This document shows, one piece after another, positions 26,499-37,447 of a DNA stretch of 64,000 bases. The stretch is from Lutraria lutraria. Taxonomy: Eukaryota; Mollusca; Bivalvia; Venerida; Mactridae. The position numbers and the translations under genes were made by a program. The stretch lies in NCBI GenBank assembly GCA_964023205.1, contig OZ026841.1, forward strand, positions 29,650,399 through 29,714,398. The letters run 5' to 3'. How positions within the stretch are numbered: position 1 is the first letter of the stretch; each line of letters opens with the position of its first letter. The notes under the pieces are model-generated. The model saw nothing but the letters and a program-made list of their open reading frames with translations, was not told where the DNA came from and ran no database searches.

Positions 26499-27538
26499 CA
26501 AACAACATATTGCATATATGTTAATGCTTAACGGCAGTATGAAAAGGTTATTGTTGTGTATAACTAAGAAGAATATAATATATATATATTTAAAAAAAAA
26601 CATTTCAAAATATCCTATATATCAACCGAAAACACAACCCTCCCCTAATCCCACTAACTCCCTGGAAACCTGAAGTTCATTTTTCGGAATTGATCAGAAA
26701 AAACCGGACTTCTGCTCAGCCCGGAAGGGGTCCGATTTTCAGGCGTTTTAATGTATAATGAATTCATTGTTCAGGTCCGTAGGAATTTGATACCACCATA
26801 TTCTACAGTCCATTTACAATGCTTCCCTGTACCGCAAACATATATACAACCAAATACAGAATATACTAATGTCGAAGACAAGTAATGACATACGAAGTTT
26901 GACTTTGAGCAGATCAATAAATTCGTTGAATGAGTAAAAATGTGAACACAATGAATTACATAATTATTCAGGACAAAACAGCTTACTAAAAGACCAACAA
27001 TTAATTTTCATTAATCAACCTATTGTTACAAAATTGATGTAACAATAATTATTATTGTTCTGAATGTGCATTTCTACATAATGTTAAATACAGATCAAGT
27101 GTCCATAATTAAATCACGTATTCCTGAACGGTTTGAAAAATATTTGTTTTTCATTCGGAGAAGGTAAACACCAGTTTTAGAGCAGATACAGAAACACCCT
27201 AAACCGGTCGGCTCTGTGACCAAGCCATTTGTACCTATTGGTCAGTTGCATCTTGTTACGTAAGATGGCTAGAATGCCCGTAGTATTGCGAACTTGGCAA
27301 TGCATGACCACGACATTTTCACAATAATTATATAATTGGTCCAAAGCCATTTGTTTTCCTTATCTGAGTCTAAGGTAGCTTTTAGAACAGGTCAAACCCC
27401 TCCAAATAGAATATTTTCTGATTTGGACGAAAAAGTTAGCAATTACACGCATGTGTAGAAAGTTGGTTGGAACCTGTTGTAAGATCCACGAAAACTGCCC
27501 ACAAATGTATTGTAATCTACTAAAATCGTGGAATAAAC

Positions 27539-30500
27539 TTAAAAGAAGTTTGATTTATTGTTCTTTAAATCGTCCACAGCCATAACTTGATTGATTTTAA
27601 TATTTTGATTATCAGTGCTGCTTTTTTTACCCCAAACTTTAGAATACGTGTAAAACAACATGAAATTGTTTACAAAGACGGGTACAATAACTGCGATCAG
27701 ACAAACTCCGCTTATCGCGCAGAACACACCTATCGATTTTGAAAGACCAATCTTGGGTACAATATCACCATATCCGACCGTTGTCATGGTAATGATTGCC
27801 CACCAGAACGCATCAGGAATGCTGGGAAAACTTTCATCTCCCGAAAAGTATACAAAAGTAGAGAAAAGAAGAGTTGCAACGAGGAGAAACATAGACATCA
27901 GCAAGAGCTCTATTATGCTTGCTTTGAACGCGTAATATAGGACTCGAAATCCAATAAAGTTTTTTACAAGACGAAAGAGGCGAAACACACGCACAACTTG
28001 TAAACAGTGAAGAATATCTAAAACTGACGATTCATATTTTTCTTTCGGGTAAATAGACTCAAGACCGTACTTTAGGTACATTACCAATAATGCAAAAATA
28101 TCGACCCAATTGAGAAACGATGTCAATAAACTCACCCTAAATGGACAGAATATCACACGGACAATAAGATCCAACGAAAAGAAGCCAATGCAAATAAATT
28201 CTATTATGTCTAAGAACAAAAAACGTGCATATGCATTCTCAGGAAGTGCTAATTCGCTTTCTGCTTCCTGTTCCGACTCGGTTTCTGGTTCTGATGTAAC
28301 TTCCGGTTCTGATGTCGATTCTGGTTCTGACGTAACTTCCGGTTCTGATGTCGATTCCGGTTCTGAAGTAACTTCCGGTTCTGATGTCGATTCCGGTTCT
28401 GAAGTAGCTTCCGGTTCTGATGTCGATTCTGGTTCTGACGTAACTTCCGGTTCAGTTGTTGCTTCAGGTTCCGACTCGCCCTCAGTTTCTGGTTCGGATT
28501 TCCCAACGATTAGATGCGCGTACTTATCCCAGTCTTCACCGAAGTAAGACTTCCACTCGCTTTCATGCAATGATCTTTGAAAAGTAGGGTGTGTTCCCGC
28601 AACGAGAGCAAATATCGACAGAAGTATCAAGAAAGCACTGAGGATAAAATATATCTGAAAATAAATATTGTTAATTAACATAATAATTATAACTAGTAAG
28701 TGAATATCTTAATTGTAAATAATATGGTAGGAATATCGACTGTCACAACACAAACAATGCCGTATGGTTAGAATTTCGAATACAAATGTATTATTAAGTT
28801 TATTACCAGGGTCGAATACAGCAAATTTTGTGACATACAGACAAGTCGTTCTATATTTACTGCATATATATTATTTTAAAGTCCCATTAGCTTTTTGCTA
28901 TAAAAAATACGCAAAAAACAAACAATTGCTGATATTATCCCAGGATAATTATTACCGACAAAACAAGCACCTTTTCTTCTAAAAACACTCATTTCGCTAT
29001 GAATTTTGCTTTATTTGTTAACTTGAAATATAGAGTGTGTGACGCCACTTCATGCCGTGTGGATGATATGACTGCGGGAAAACATAGCTGTTCTATAAAT
29101 AGTTTTTTTTCAATGATATTGAAAAAAATACGATAGTAGTTATGGATACATTTTTTCTTGCTTTAAAGTACCTACGCACGGGAGGAAAACACACCGGATT
29201 CCTCTGTTATAGAACAAACAAACTATTACGACTGATTATGGGATTTTAACCTCTGAATGAAGAATACCTGCAAAACGACCATTTTATATCATAAAAGGAA
29301 TTTTGAGGTTACCTTTGACGAGATTGAATAGAACGGTTCATTGAGGATAAGCCACAATTTCCCTTGTATCCCTCGCCATCCCCGTGCCTTAGTCATACTC
29401 ATTAAGGTCTGTGTTTCCTTGTTTCTTGCTGTTTCGTCCGCTTCTAGGATCTGTAAACAATAACCACAGAAACTATTGAGATATTGCAAATACGAGTATA
29501 ATGTACGTTCAGAAAGGTGTATCACATGCCGATACTCGATTTCACATTTTCACACCGCCTTTGCATTGCTCTCTTGTTCTAATGATGTATGATAGCAACT
29601 GCCATGACGGTTTGCGACTGGATTTGTAAACTGTGTGTTAACAAGACGATGTACGTTCGAAAATATTTTGATTAACATTTTAGTTTTGTGACTTTAAGAT
29701 ATCAGAAAAATGTTTTAATATGTTTATGTAACACGTGTTAAACGTCCTCTTCGTTTTTCGCGTCAAAATTAGGTGGATTCTATCTATATATCTATCTATG
29801 ATTATTGTTATTTACAAAACTGTATATAAGTCTATATAATACTACGTCTTCTGAAATATGACACATATACTACATGTACTAGTAAGTGTTGTGACGAGTA
29901 TCTCATTGTTCAGACTGGAGGGGGGGGGGGGGGGGGGGTTGACTTTTTATCGAAGGAGAACAATATTCTGCGTTCTTCTTGACTGAAGACATTTCACAAG
30001 AAAGATGATACTCCCAACCACTGATTAAAACATTATTTGAGTAAAAATCATCTGCTGAAAATCGGACAAAGGTGCATGTACTGGTAGGTAACACAACACA
30101 ACACTGTCCGCCGGTGAACGTAACAGGAATATTGTTCGTAAGACGGCAAAGAATCGGACGACCCAAAGAACGAATAAACAGATCAAAATTCAAAATCTTT
30201 TCTTTTGCAAATATACCATATTTACAAATGTTTTTCAGACACATAGTTGCCGACCAGTTTCCGCATTTCCGTCAAGAACGTTTTTGTAAATTTCCGACCC
30301 TCTCTTTAACTCCTAGAACGCTTTATGAGAAGGTGGAAGACAAATGAACGGTGGCATTTATCATACAAAAGGATACATACTTCAAGCAATAGAAATAGAA
30401 AAATCTATACCAAGGAGTTGATACTTCCGAGGATAATTATTGTTATTTTATGGCATAACAATAGCTTTATTGATACTTTATTGAATAAATACTCCCTAAG

Positions 30501-33500
30501 GAAACGCATTAGGTCACCGAAGACGCAATCGGATAGACAGGTTCCACGAAGTAGCGTATCATGTCAATAAAAACAAACATGTCACAGGCAGTCGACATGT
30601 CAATACCCTCTGCCATGTCTTCCGCACCATCTATGCTATCTGGCTTAAGTAAATAAGGTCCTGAAGTGAGTGTATTGTTTCCATTACCATAATGTATACG
30701 TACCATTAAAATAATGCAAAAAACTATGCTTCATGTCTCAGCGGTGAGCTAGATTCCATCTGACGAATATTTAGTAGACTGCGGAAGGCTGATTTGTGCG
30801 AAATATTAAATCGTAAATAGTTCAAGTGGTAAATCGATGGTTTGTCATCTATTCAGGAAATACTGAATCGTCAATATTAGAGCTTTTAAAAAGCGACACA
30901 ATAGTTCTCTTTGTAGTCACTACAAACTGAATAGAAATCAAACAGGTCATCCCTTAACCATGACATTAACATTATAAAGATCACATATCTTTGGACCAGT
31001 TTTCAATATGTCTTTTATATTTCAACTTAAAACTCCGCAAATATAAATCCGCTTATTTCTGATTCAAAAAACGGCTTTAATGTTGATATATGTGTATTTG
31101 TTGTTGATTGTAATGCTTTTTATGCTTGTCTTTTTTAATGATGTACTTGTACTTATTTTGGTTCCCCGGGTGTATTGTAAGGATGGTCCCATGAAATCCG
31201 TTAAACCCCTGTAGCATTGTTCCAGACCTGTCCAAAACGATATCTCTAGCAGACATACATTGTGTTTCGTCCACCATTTTTGTAGCTTTCAACATGTTGG
31301 TTAGTCTTTGGGTTGACTGGTTTTGGGAAAGGGCAGTACTCGAACATATGTATTTTTGTGTGGTGGAATGTTTTGAATGTAATTTTTTCTGGAACTCTTT
31401 TTTCAAATCTATACAAAATAATAAAGATGAGAGATGAGATTTTTATCAAAATGGTGATTTGATAATTTTAACTGTTTATGAAATGTATGTTTTGTATGTT
31501 CTAGTTTGAAAAGAATAATTTTAAAGGCCCATTAATTAGCTTTCTGCATTTAGTAATACTGAACAATAGATAAAATATGATAGTAAAAATAGAAATACAT
31601 CTCATTTGTTGGAAAACAATATTTACATAATGCCTTTCTTAGCAATATCTTCACTGATAAGACATATGTTCAGGTAAAATAAGACATACTTTAATATTAA
31701 CATCCAAAAAGCTAATGGGGCTTTGAACCATTTTGGGTTTCCAGATACATTTGTTGCTTTATTGAATTATACAGTAAGTAAATGAAGAACGTGTGATTTA
31801 CCTAAAAAGAGACGCTTTTATTAAAATCATTTTCTCAGTATGTCGACTAGTCATTAAATTTATGCAGTGTAAGATGACCTTAGCTTATGTTTTATGAACT
31901 GTGTCCCGATGACAGTTTAGCTGATATAAATGTTCCATCTGCATTTGATGAAACAAACGTTGCTAAGTTGTTTATCTAGGCCTGGAGTTATAGACAACAT
32001 TAGAAGATTTAGATGGCTTGGTTTTCTTGTACGTGCATTTATAAATATGGAACCAGTCCATGTTGTTAGCAATGTGACGAAACTGTTCGTCGTTTAATTT
32101 GAGGTCAATGAATAAATTTGCACACGGTCCCTAATTAATGCTCTCAGTCTAGCGGGTTAATAACATATCAAGTCACCTTGTATTAAATGTTTGTACATTG
32201 ACATGTTTTGTAATGTTAAATGTTTATTAAATAACTATTGTTTTGGGTACATGTGTTTAATGAAAATGATACTATTGATGGAAAGTTATTTCCGGTTGTT
32301 TTCAAAGAAAGATTAATTGATACCTTTAAGCACGAGTGGTTTAATGATTTAGAACGTAGCAGTATTTTAACAAACTTGTATCATAGTAAAAATATTTTTT
32401 GTTATGAAAATTATTTAATCGTTTTACATAAGAAATTCAGAAATTATTTATGTCGTTTAAGACTTAATGGACTTAAATTAAGAATTCATACTAGTCGTTA
32501 TTCGACAAACAGTATTCCAGGTAATTAAGGTATTGTCAATTATGTAATTCCCAAGACCTGGAAGACGAATATCACGTTATATGTAATTGTCCTTTTTATT
32601 ATACGTTAAGAAAACAATATATTAAGCGTTATTTTTTACATTCGTCCATCTATGTACAAGTTTTCTGAACTACTAAACTGCCAGAATATTTCAATGTTGA
32701 CTAATCTATCATTATTCATTGATAATTCTATAAATCCATAAAAGCATTCAACAAATAAATAATTAGTATTTAGTTCATCCTCATTAAAGCCCCATTAGCA
32801 TTTTGGATGTTAAAGTAGGTCTTATTATACCTAGAAAGATATCTTATCACTGAAATTGACTTTTACTTGCAATAAAACATTCCGAAATTTTTCTTTTTTA
32901 ATCACAAAGTACATATAGAAATATAACACAGTATTTTTTTCAATGATATTGCAAAAATAAGAAATAGCACCTGACAACATTTCTACGAGATGTGGCTAAA
33001 GAAGGTTATTGTGTAATATTGTTTTAGAGCAAATAAGATATATTTCTTGATAGATTTTATATCATTACATATATTGTTCTGTACTGCTAAATTCAAAAAG
33101 CTGATGTGGCTTTGATAGTTAAAACTATTGATAACTTAAATTAGAGAAAAATGTACCGTACTATCCTTTGATGATTTGTATGTACCATTCAGCTCACGTT
33201 AATAATCTAAATATAAATCTGTACATGAACGTATACATGTATATTTTGATTTGGTGTTTATTTATGTGTGTGTTGCTTTTTGCTGTATTATATTACTATG
33301 TACATTTGAACACGTAAAATATAAAATTAAGTTCTGTTCTGTTCTGTACCCATTTCATATGAGGGAGGATTACAAATGTTTTACAATTTCTTTTGATCAT
33401 GTTCATATTTCCGAATTCACTCTTTTAATGATTCCAATTTTAGTCTCCAAAATACGCCTTTCCTTGCACCCTTCCAGTGCTTGAAATTGATGCATACTTG

Positions 33501-36005
33501 TTCAGTTTCACTTGTACTAGTAAGTCACCCAAGCACATCTCCCAATGACCAATCTTGTTAATATTTGCCAAACCTTTGGTTTGATATAATATTTATACCA
33601 CTCTAAAGTTGATAAGGATCACTTGCAATATTGCTTGCTGATATTCTCGTATTACTTTAATATTACTGCACCCATTTGTATAAACATTTCTAAAATTTAA
33701 CCAATAAATTAAATTCCAGGTTTGGTTAAAAAGTTAACCGAACGTTAACCAGATACAAGATGGCAGGCTGCCCTTAATGTACTAAACGCTGAGTGTCCTC
33801 AACAATTAAGACAAGTAAATAGACAAACTGAGGATCTTGACCACTTCTTATCCAATATCACACACTTAGGTTAAATCTTACTGCAAATCATTTAAACAAA
33901 TTTAACCAAAGTTGCATACAATCACCTTACCAAACTTCAACTAAAAAACGAACCCAATCTCAAATTTAACCCAATTTTAAAAATTAACCAATATTATACA
34001 AATGGGTGCACCTGTTGAATAGATTTGAATAAAATTTGGTGTTTCAAGCTTCATAATGATGAAATCAGTAATTTCCATTGAAGCATTTAAGTATCTTATA
34101 GAATATTAGTATTGTACAGTCTATTTAAACATTAGGTAAGTGATCCTTAGCAAATCAATGTCGATTCCATTAGTTGAGCAAGTTTTACAGATCTAAAAAA
34201 TGTTTGAACTCACTATACATAATAAATGTTTATACATGAGTATCCATACATGATGTTTTCCATTTTATAATAATTGTATTGAATAAGCATGTGTAAATCA
34301 TTCTGTTTTGAATTTTACAACCAATTCAAAATGATGTGTTACCTCAGTATATTTCATGATCTTCCGTTTAGTTTATAATACTTTAGCAATACTTAGCAAT
34401 AAAAGGAGCAGTTGTTAAACAGATAATTAATGGTTTTACTGAGATTAGATCTGAGTTCTTTAGACATCATTTAAAAAGCGTGTTTTGGTTAACTATGTCC
34501 GATCCTAACTTCATAAAGTTTTGGTCGTATTTTCGTCTGTTTTCAACGTTACCTGTGGGTAGTTCGTCCAACCAGGTTTCCTGGACTTTGTACCAGATTT
34601 ACGCTTGTTCTGTGTAATTGTCAATTCTCCATATGGGTACTATAATATTATGTTAATGACTTATGACTGCATTTTCGTGTGCATGTGTGTACATAGTAAT
34701 GTATACTGCAGTGTGTGGCCGTAGAATGATATTTTGAACTTATCTGGGGTTTCGGGTAATCTTTGTTGTTCTTGTCAATTTGGGTCAATGGTCGAGGTAT
34801 TTAGTAGGCTCTGTCAGCATAGCGACAACTTACAAATATTCGATCACTTGTAGTAGGTCTTGTTTAGAAAGTTTAGACAGAAACACCTTCTGTGCCTAGA
34901 TTTATGTAATGAAGTACAAATTAACGCAAGACCTAGAGCCATACTAGTTATTATTAATGATAATGTACTACCCATTCTAACACAAACGATATCGTAAGAA
35001 TTGTAGAAAGACAAGTGACTCGTGAAACAATTATTGAGATAGAGGAAATTGGATGATGAATATTGAATTGTGTTTGTACTAATTACAAATTAGATATGCA
35101 TATTTTATTACGACCTATATTAATCTTAGTAAGAATAAATAATGTTCTCGATATAAGAAGTCAGTTATTATCATTAAATATTCATGATTCTATGATAAAG
35201 TCTAACGGCGCTAACATATCTTCATTCAACTTGAAAGGTTCACATTTTGTATTCTAATACGTGTGTATCCATCGTGTTTCCAGTCCACCCCCAAGAATTT
35301 ATGTAAATAAATTGTTTTTCTCTCGAAATAATAGATAACTTCTTCGAAAATAGATATTGGAAATGTGATGGAAAATCCATATTTCTGTACAAATACATTT
35401 TTGTAAATAGAAACAACATAAAAAGGTAGATTCGTCGATATGAATATAATCTTTTTGTCTTAATGCGAATTGTATTAAAAATAGTTTTACTTGAACAAAT
35501 ATAATAAGCTGATTTATAAAATGATATGCAGTATTAAACTTGTGGTTATTTAAAACCATCATCCACTTACCTTCAAGACTTCCTGGTCATCAAAGTATGC
35601 CATATATTTAGCAAAACAACACTTAGCCAGCGTGAGCTCATCAATGCCCCAAAAGTCGAGCTCACGTTTAAAAGCAGAGGGGCACAACTCCGCCGGAAGG
35701 TGCAGGTCCCCACCTTGTTTGTGATATAGAATACATTGGAAAGCTCCTGGGTGTCGCTCAGCGTAAAGTTCCGACGAAAACTCGTGAATGTCAGACTTAT
35801 ATTTATTAGGCATTCCTTTCTTCACAGATATGTAAGTATTTTCGCTGACTTCAAATTTGGTCCCACTTATATTGATGACGAATTTTTTTAATGGAGCTCT
35901 TACTACTTCTACTTCTTTAACTATTTCAACATCTTTCGTCATGTCGCCGCTCATTGAAACAACTTCTAAACGGTCGTTCCTGATTTTTATATCATTATTT
36001 TTCAT
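27539..36005 (-). CDS. Voltage-gated potassium channel, Kv (non-Shaker T1 type) with repeat-expanded S1-S2 loop
   Basis: Pore-forming or modulatory Kv alpha subunit of the plasma membrane. Exons: 35571-36005 (T1 domain), 29313-29450 (T1-S1 linker), 27539-28654 (S1 to C-terminus). All junctions are phase 0 GT-AG and the product is 562 residues. An in-frame TAA two codons before the ATG supports the start. T1 spans about 40-135 with the zinc signature HX5CX20CC (H102, C108, C129, C130), known from Kv2-Kv4 and absent from Kv1. S1 about 192-212, S2 334-359, S3 370-390, S4 407-432, S5 436-462, filter TMTTVGYGD 480-488, S6 497-525, then a short tail. Oddities: about 12 acidic hexapeptides (TSEPES/TSEPEV) between S1 and S2; the first S4 arginine position is Q; the S6 Pro-X-Pro reads I-V-P. 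Closest to Kv3/Shaw by T1 and S4, but the subfamily is not certain. Confidence 0.94.
28262..28488 (-). repeat. Coding minisatellite for the S1-S2 acidic repeat
   Basis: An 18-bp unit, mostly paired into a 36-bp period, encodes alternating TSEPEV and TSEPES hexapeptides in the Kv exon. About 12 units are recognisable, degenerating at both edges. The array stays in frame with the channel. On the opposite strand it is also open (SGSDV repeats), which is a by-product of the 18-bp period. Confidence 0.9.
28876..29249. mobile_element. TTAA-flanked MITE, subfamily A, in Kv intron 2
   Basis: Opposite orientation to 24658-25046, sharing the same core. It sits between Kv exons 2 and 3, 64 bp from exon 2. 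Confidence 0.75.
29920..29938 (+). repeat. G19 homopolymer in Kv intron 1
   Basis: Run of 19 G, which reads as C19 in the Kv transcript. It is 470 bp upstream of Kv exon 2 in transcript orientation. Confidence 0.9.
30535..30665 (-). other. Unassigned exon-like open segment in Kv intron 1
   Basis: On the minus strand, CTCACTTCAG precedes an open stretch reading YLLKPDSIDGAEDMAEGIDM and continuing to a hydrophobic FVFIDMIRYFVEPVYPIAS, then a possible donor TCG-gtgacc or a stop a few codons later. The composition looks protein-like, but the phase does not fit Kv exon 1 and I do not recognise it. Confidence 0.25.
31521..31737. mobile_element. TTAA-type MITE, subfamily B, in Kv intron 1
   Basis: TTAAAGGCCCATTAATTAGC at the left and AAAGCTAATGGGGCTTTGAA at the right. 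The right TTAA has mutated. Confidence 0.65.
32238..32720 (+). pseudogene. 3' remnant of a non-LTR retrotransposon (reverse transcriptase C-terminal tail)
   Basis: The first frame (32238-32528) encodes a region with FKERLIDTFKHEWFNDLERS and LCRLRLNGLKLRIHTSRYST, which resembles the C-terminal tail of invertebrate LINE polymerases. A frame change near 32528-32534 is followed by CQLCNSQDLEDEYHVICNCP, the CxxC-H-C zinc-binding end typical of these proteins, then a stop. The frameshift and missing polymerase core show it is dead. It lies antisense in Kv intron 1. Confidence 0.72.
32784..33115. mobile_element. TTAA-type MITE, subfamily B, in Kv intron 1
   Basis: TTAAAGCCCCATTAGCATTT at the left and AAAAAGCTGATGTGGCTTTG at the right, with the TCAATGATATTG core. 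Inverted relative to 31521. Confidence 0.65.
33667..34010. mobile_element. 344-bp foldback element in Kv intron 1
   Basis: Inverted ends TGCACCCATTTGTATAA and TTATACAAATGGGTGCA. The inside is rich in TTTAACCAA motifs on both strands. Confidence 0.65.
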
Positions 36006-37080
36006 GATTTATCTTAAAAAGGCTTCTGGCGTCTATACATTCATTCGGTTATAATCACATAGGTTCTGCTTATCGTATTGTTTTTGTTTCAGTTTGTGTT
36101 ATTTATCAATTTACTTTTCATTTGAATTATGACGAGTTCGTAATATCTCTATGAAATTAGTCTGAACGTTTATAAAACATCTCCTTATATCTCCGTCCTT
36201 ATATGAAAGAGCATCCTTGGTTCATTTATTTTCAACATTCTTTACTTATTTCGATTCCAAACGCTTGATTGAATCAAAGAAGCTTAAAATATAGATTATA
36301 TTTTCTTCAGTAGCTTCAGTCTTTGCTTAAACGTCGTTTAGCACACTATTTATTTCTGTTTCGCAATCCGGCATATTTCATTTAAATTCAGCTTATACAA
36401 AAGTCAATATAACTGCACAATATGGTAAGAGGCAGATCCCGCACTATTGATCATTCTTCTTCTTATCAATATACAAGTAAATGAATTTAATAACCAGTTT
36501 GATTCTTCACTAGATGAAATCCTCGCGCTAGTCAGCGATCATAACTATTATTTTAGAAAATCATTCGTGTCAGAAGTACGTTAATTTGTCGAATTATATT
36601 TTATTAGAGGCATTACCGAGTCCAATTCTTAAACTGATTCATAGAATTTTACCTAATCACAACACATCAATTGAAATTACCGACAAACTTTCTAAAGCAT
36701 TCTACAAATAAATTGGAAATTTTCTATAAAAAAAATTGAAAGAAAACCATATTATCCTAAAATATTTGTCAATGACCAATGAATTAAATAGCTTTTTTAT
36801 TTGAAACTAAGTAAATCACATGGTCGTAGTCATTAAAATCCTGAGGAAAACTATCCTGATATGTACATAATTCATAAAGCACCATGCTGTATGAACACAC
36901 CTGGTATATAGCATTATCACCAGACTATTCGCTGTTCCAATTAGCCCAACCTATTGATTATGCATCATTAGCCCTGGTGGTAAAGAAAAAGTGTTACAAC
37001 AGTAAATGCTAATCATTTGTACATAGGTGAATAAAACTGGCGTTGGATAATCGGGTCTTGAGTGTTTTTACTGGTGATTT

Positions 37081-37280
37081 CACGATGGGGAATCACGTGA
37101 CTTTATTATGCTATACTGCACGACAATGGCGGATGACGACTCTCGGTTAGCGATATCAGGGTATGTTTCGGTGGTCAGAAATGGCAATGAAAATCAACAA
37201 AACTGAAAAACCTAGAGTCGTTTTTTTCTGCCATTTTCCTCGCAGTATAGCATAATAGAGTCACGTGATTCCCCACCGTG
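37081..37280. mobile_element. 200-bp MITE with 5-bp GATTT target duplication
   Basis: Inverted ends CACGATGGGGAATCACGTGA and its counterpart starting CACGGTGGGG, continuing for about 40 bp per arm. GATTT flanks both sides. It shares GTGGGGAATC(C)ACGTGAC with the 10434 element, so they are probably related families. Confidence 0.8.
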
Positions 37281-37349
37281 GATTTGATACTGATAGGAGG
37301 CATAATGTCTAAAGCCTTTCGCCATCTATCGCAGATTTGTCTAAATTAT

Positions 37350-37447
37350 GGTGGTAAGTTTTATCAAGCGGATATCAAGGTAAATAGAAGTCCAGAATCT
37401 TGTAACACTTTATGGGTTTGATATCCGCTTGATAAAAACGGTCGTAA
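37350..37447. repeat. Short hairpin repeat
   Basis: GTTTTATCAAGCGGATATCA pairs with TGATATCCGCTTGATAAAAA across a loop of about 40 bp. It is 70 bp from the 37081 MITE. Confidence 0.6.

Larger units (their letters stand above)
21941..27538. other. Gene-free interval between the minisatellite and the Kv 3' end
   Basis: Contains one SINE, a G14 run, MITEs at 24658, 25878 and 26400, and a stretch near 23230-23430 with CCCACGAA(A/T) repeats on both strands that may be another decayed element. No gene seen. Confidence 0.55.

Noticed and set aside
28110..28547. Antisense Ser/Asp-rich reading frame opposite the Kv exon
   Set aside because: It mirrors the coding minisatellite of the channel and has no other support.
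29903..30347. Overlapping frames of about 90-110 codons on both strands
   Set aside because: No recognisable motif or splice support; the minus-strand one reads into the G19 tract as a proline run.
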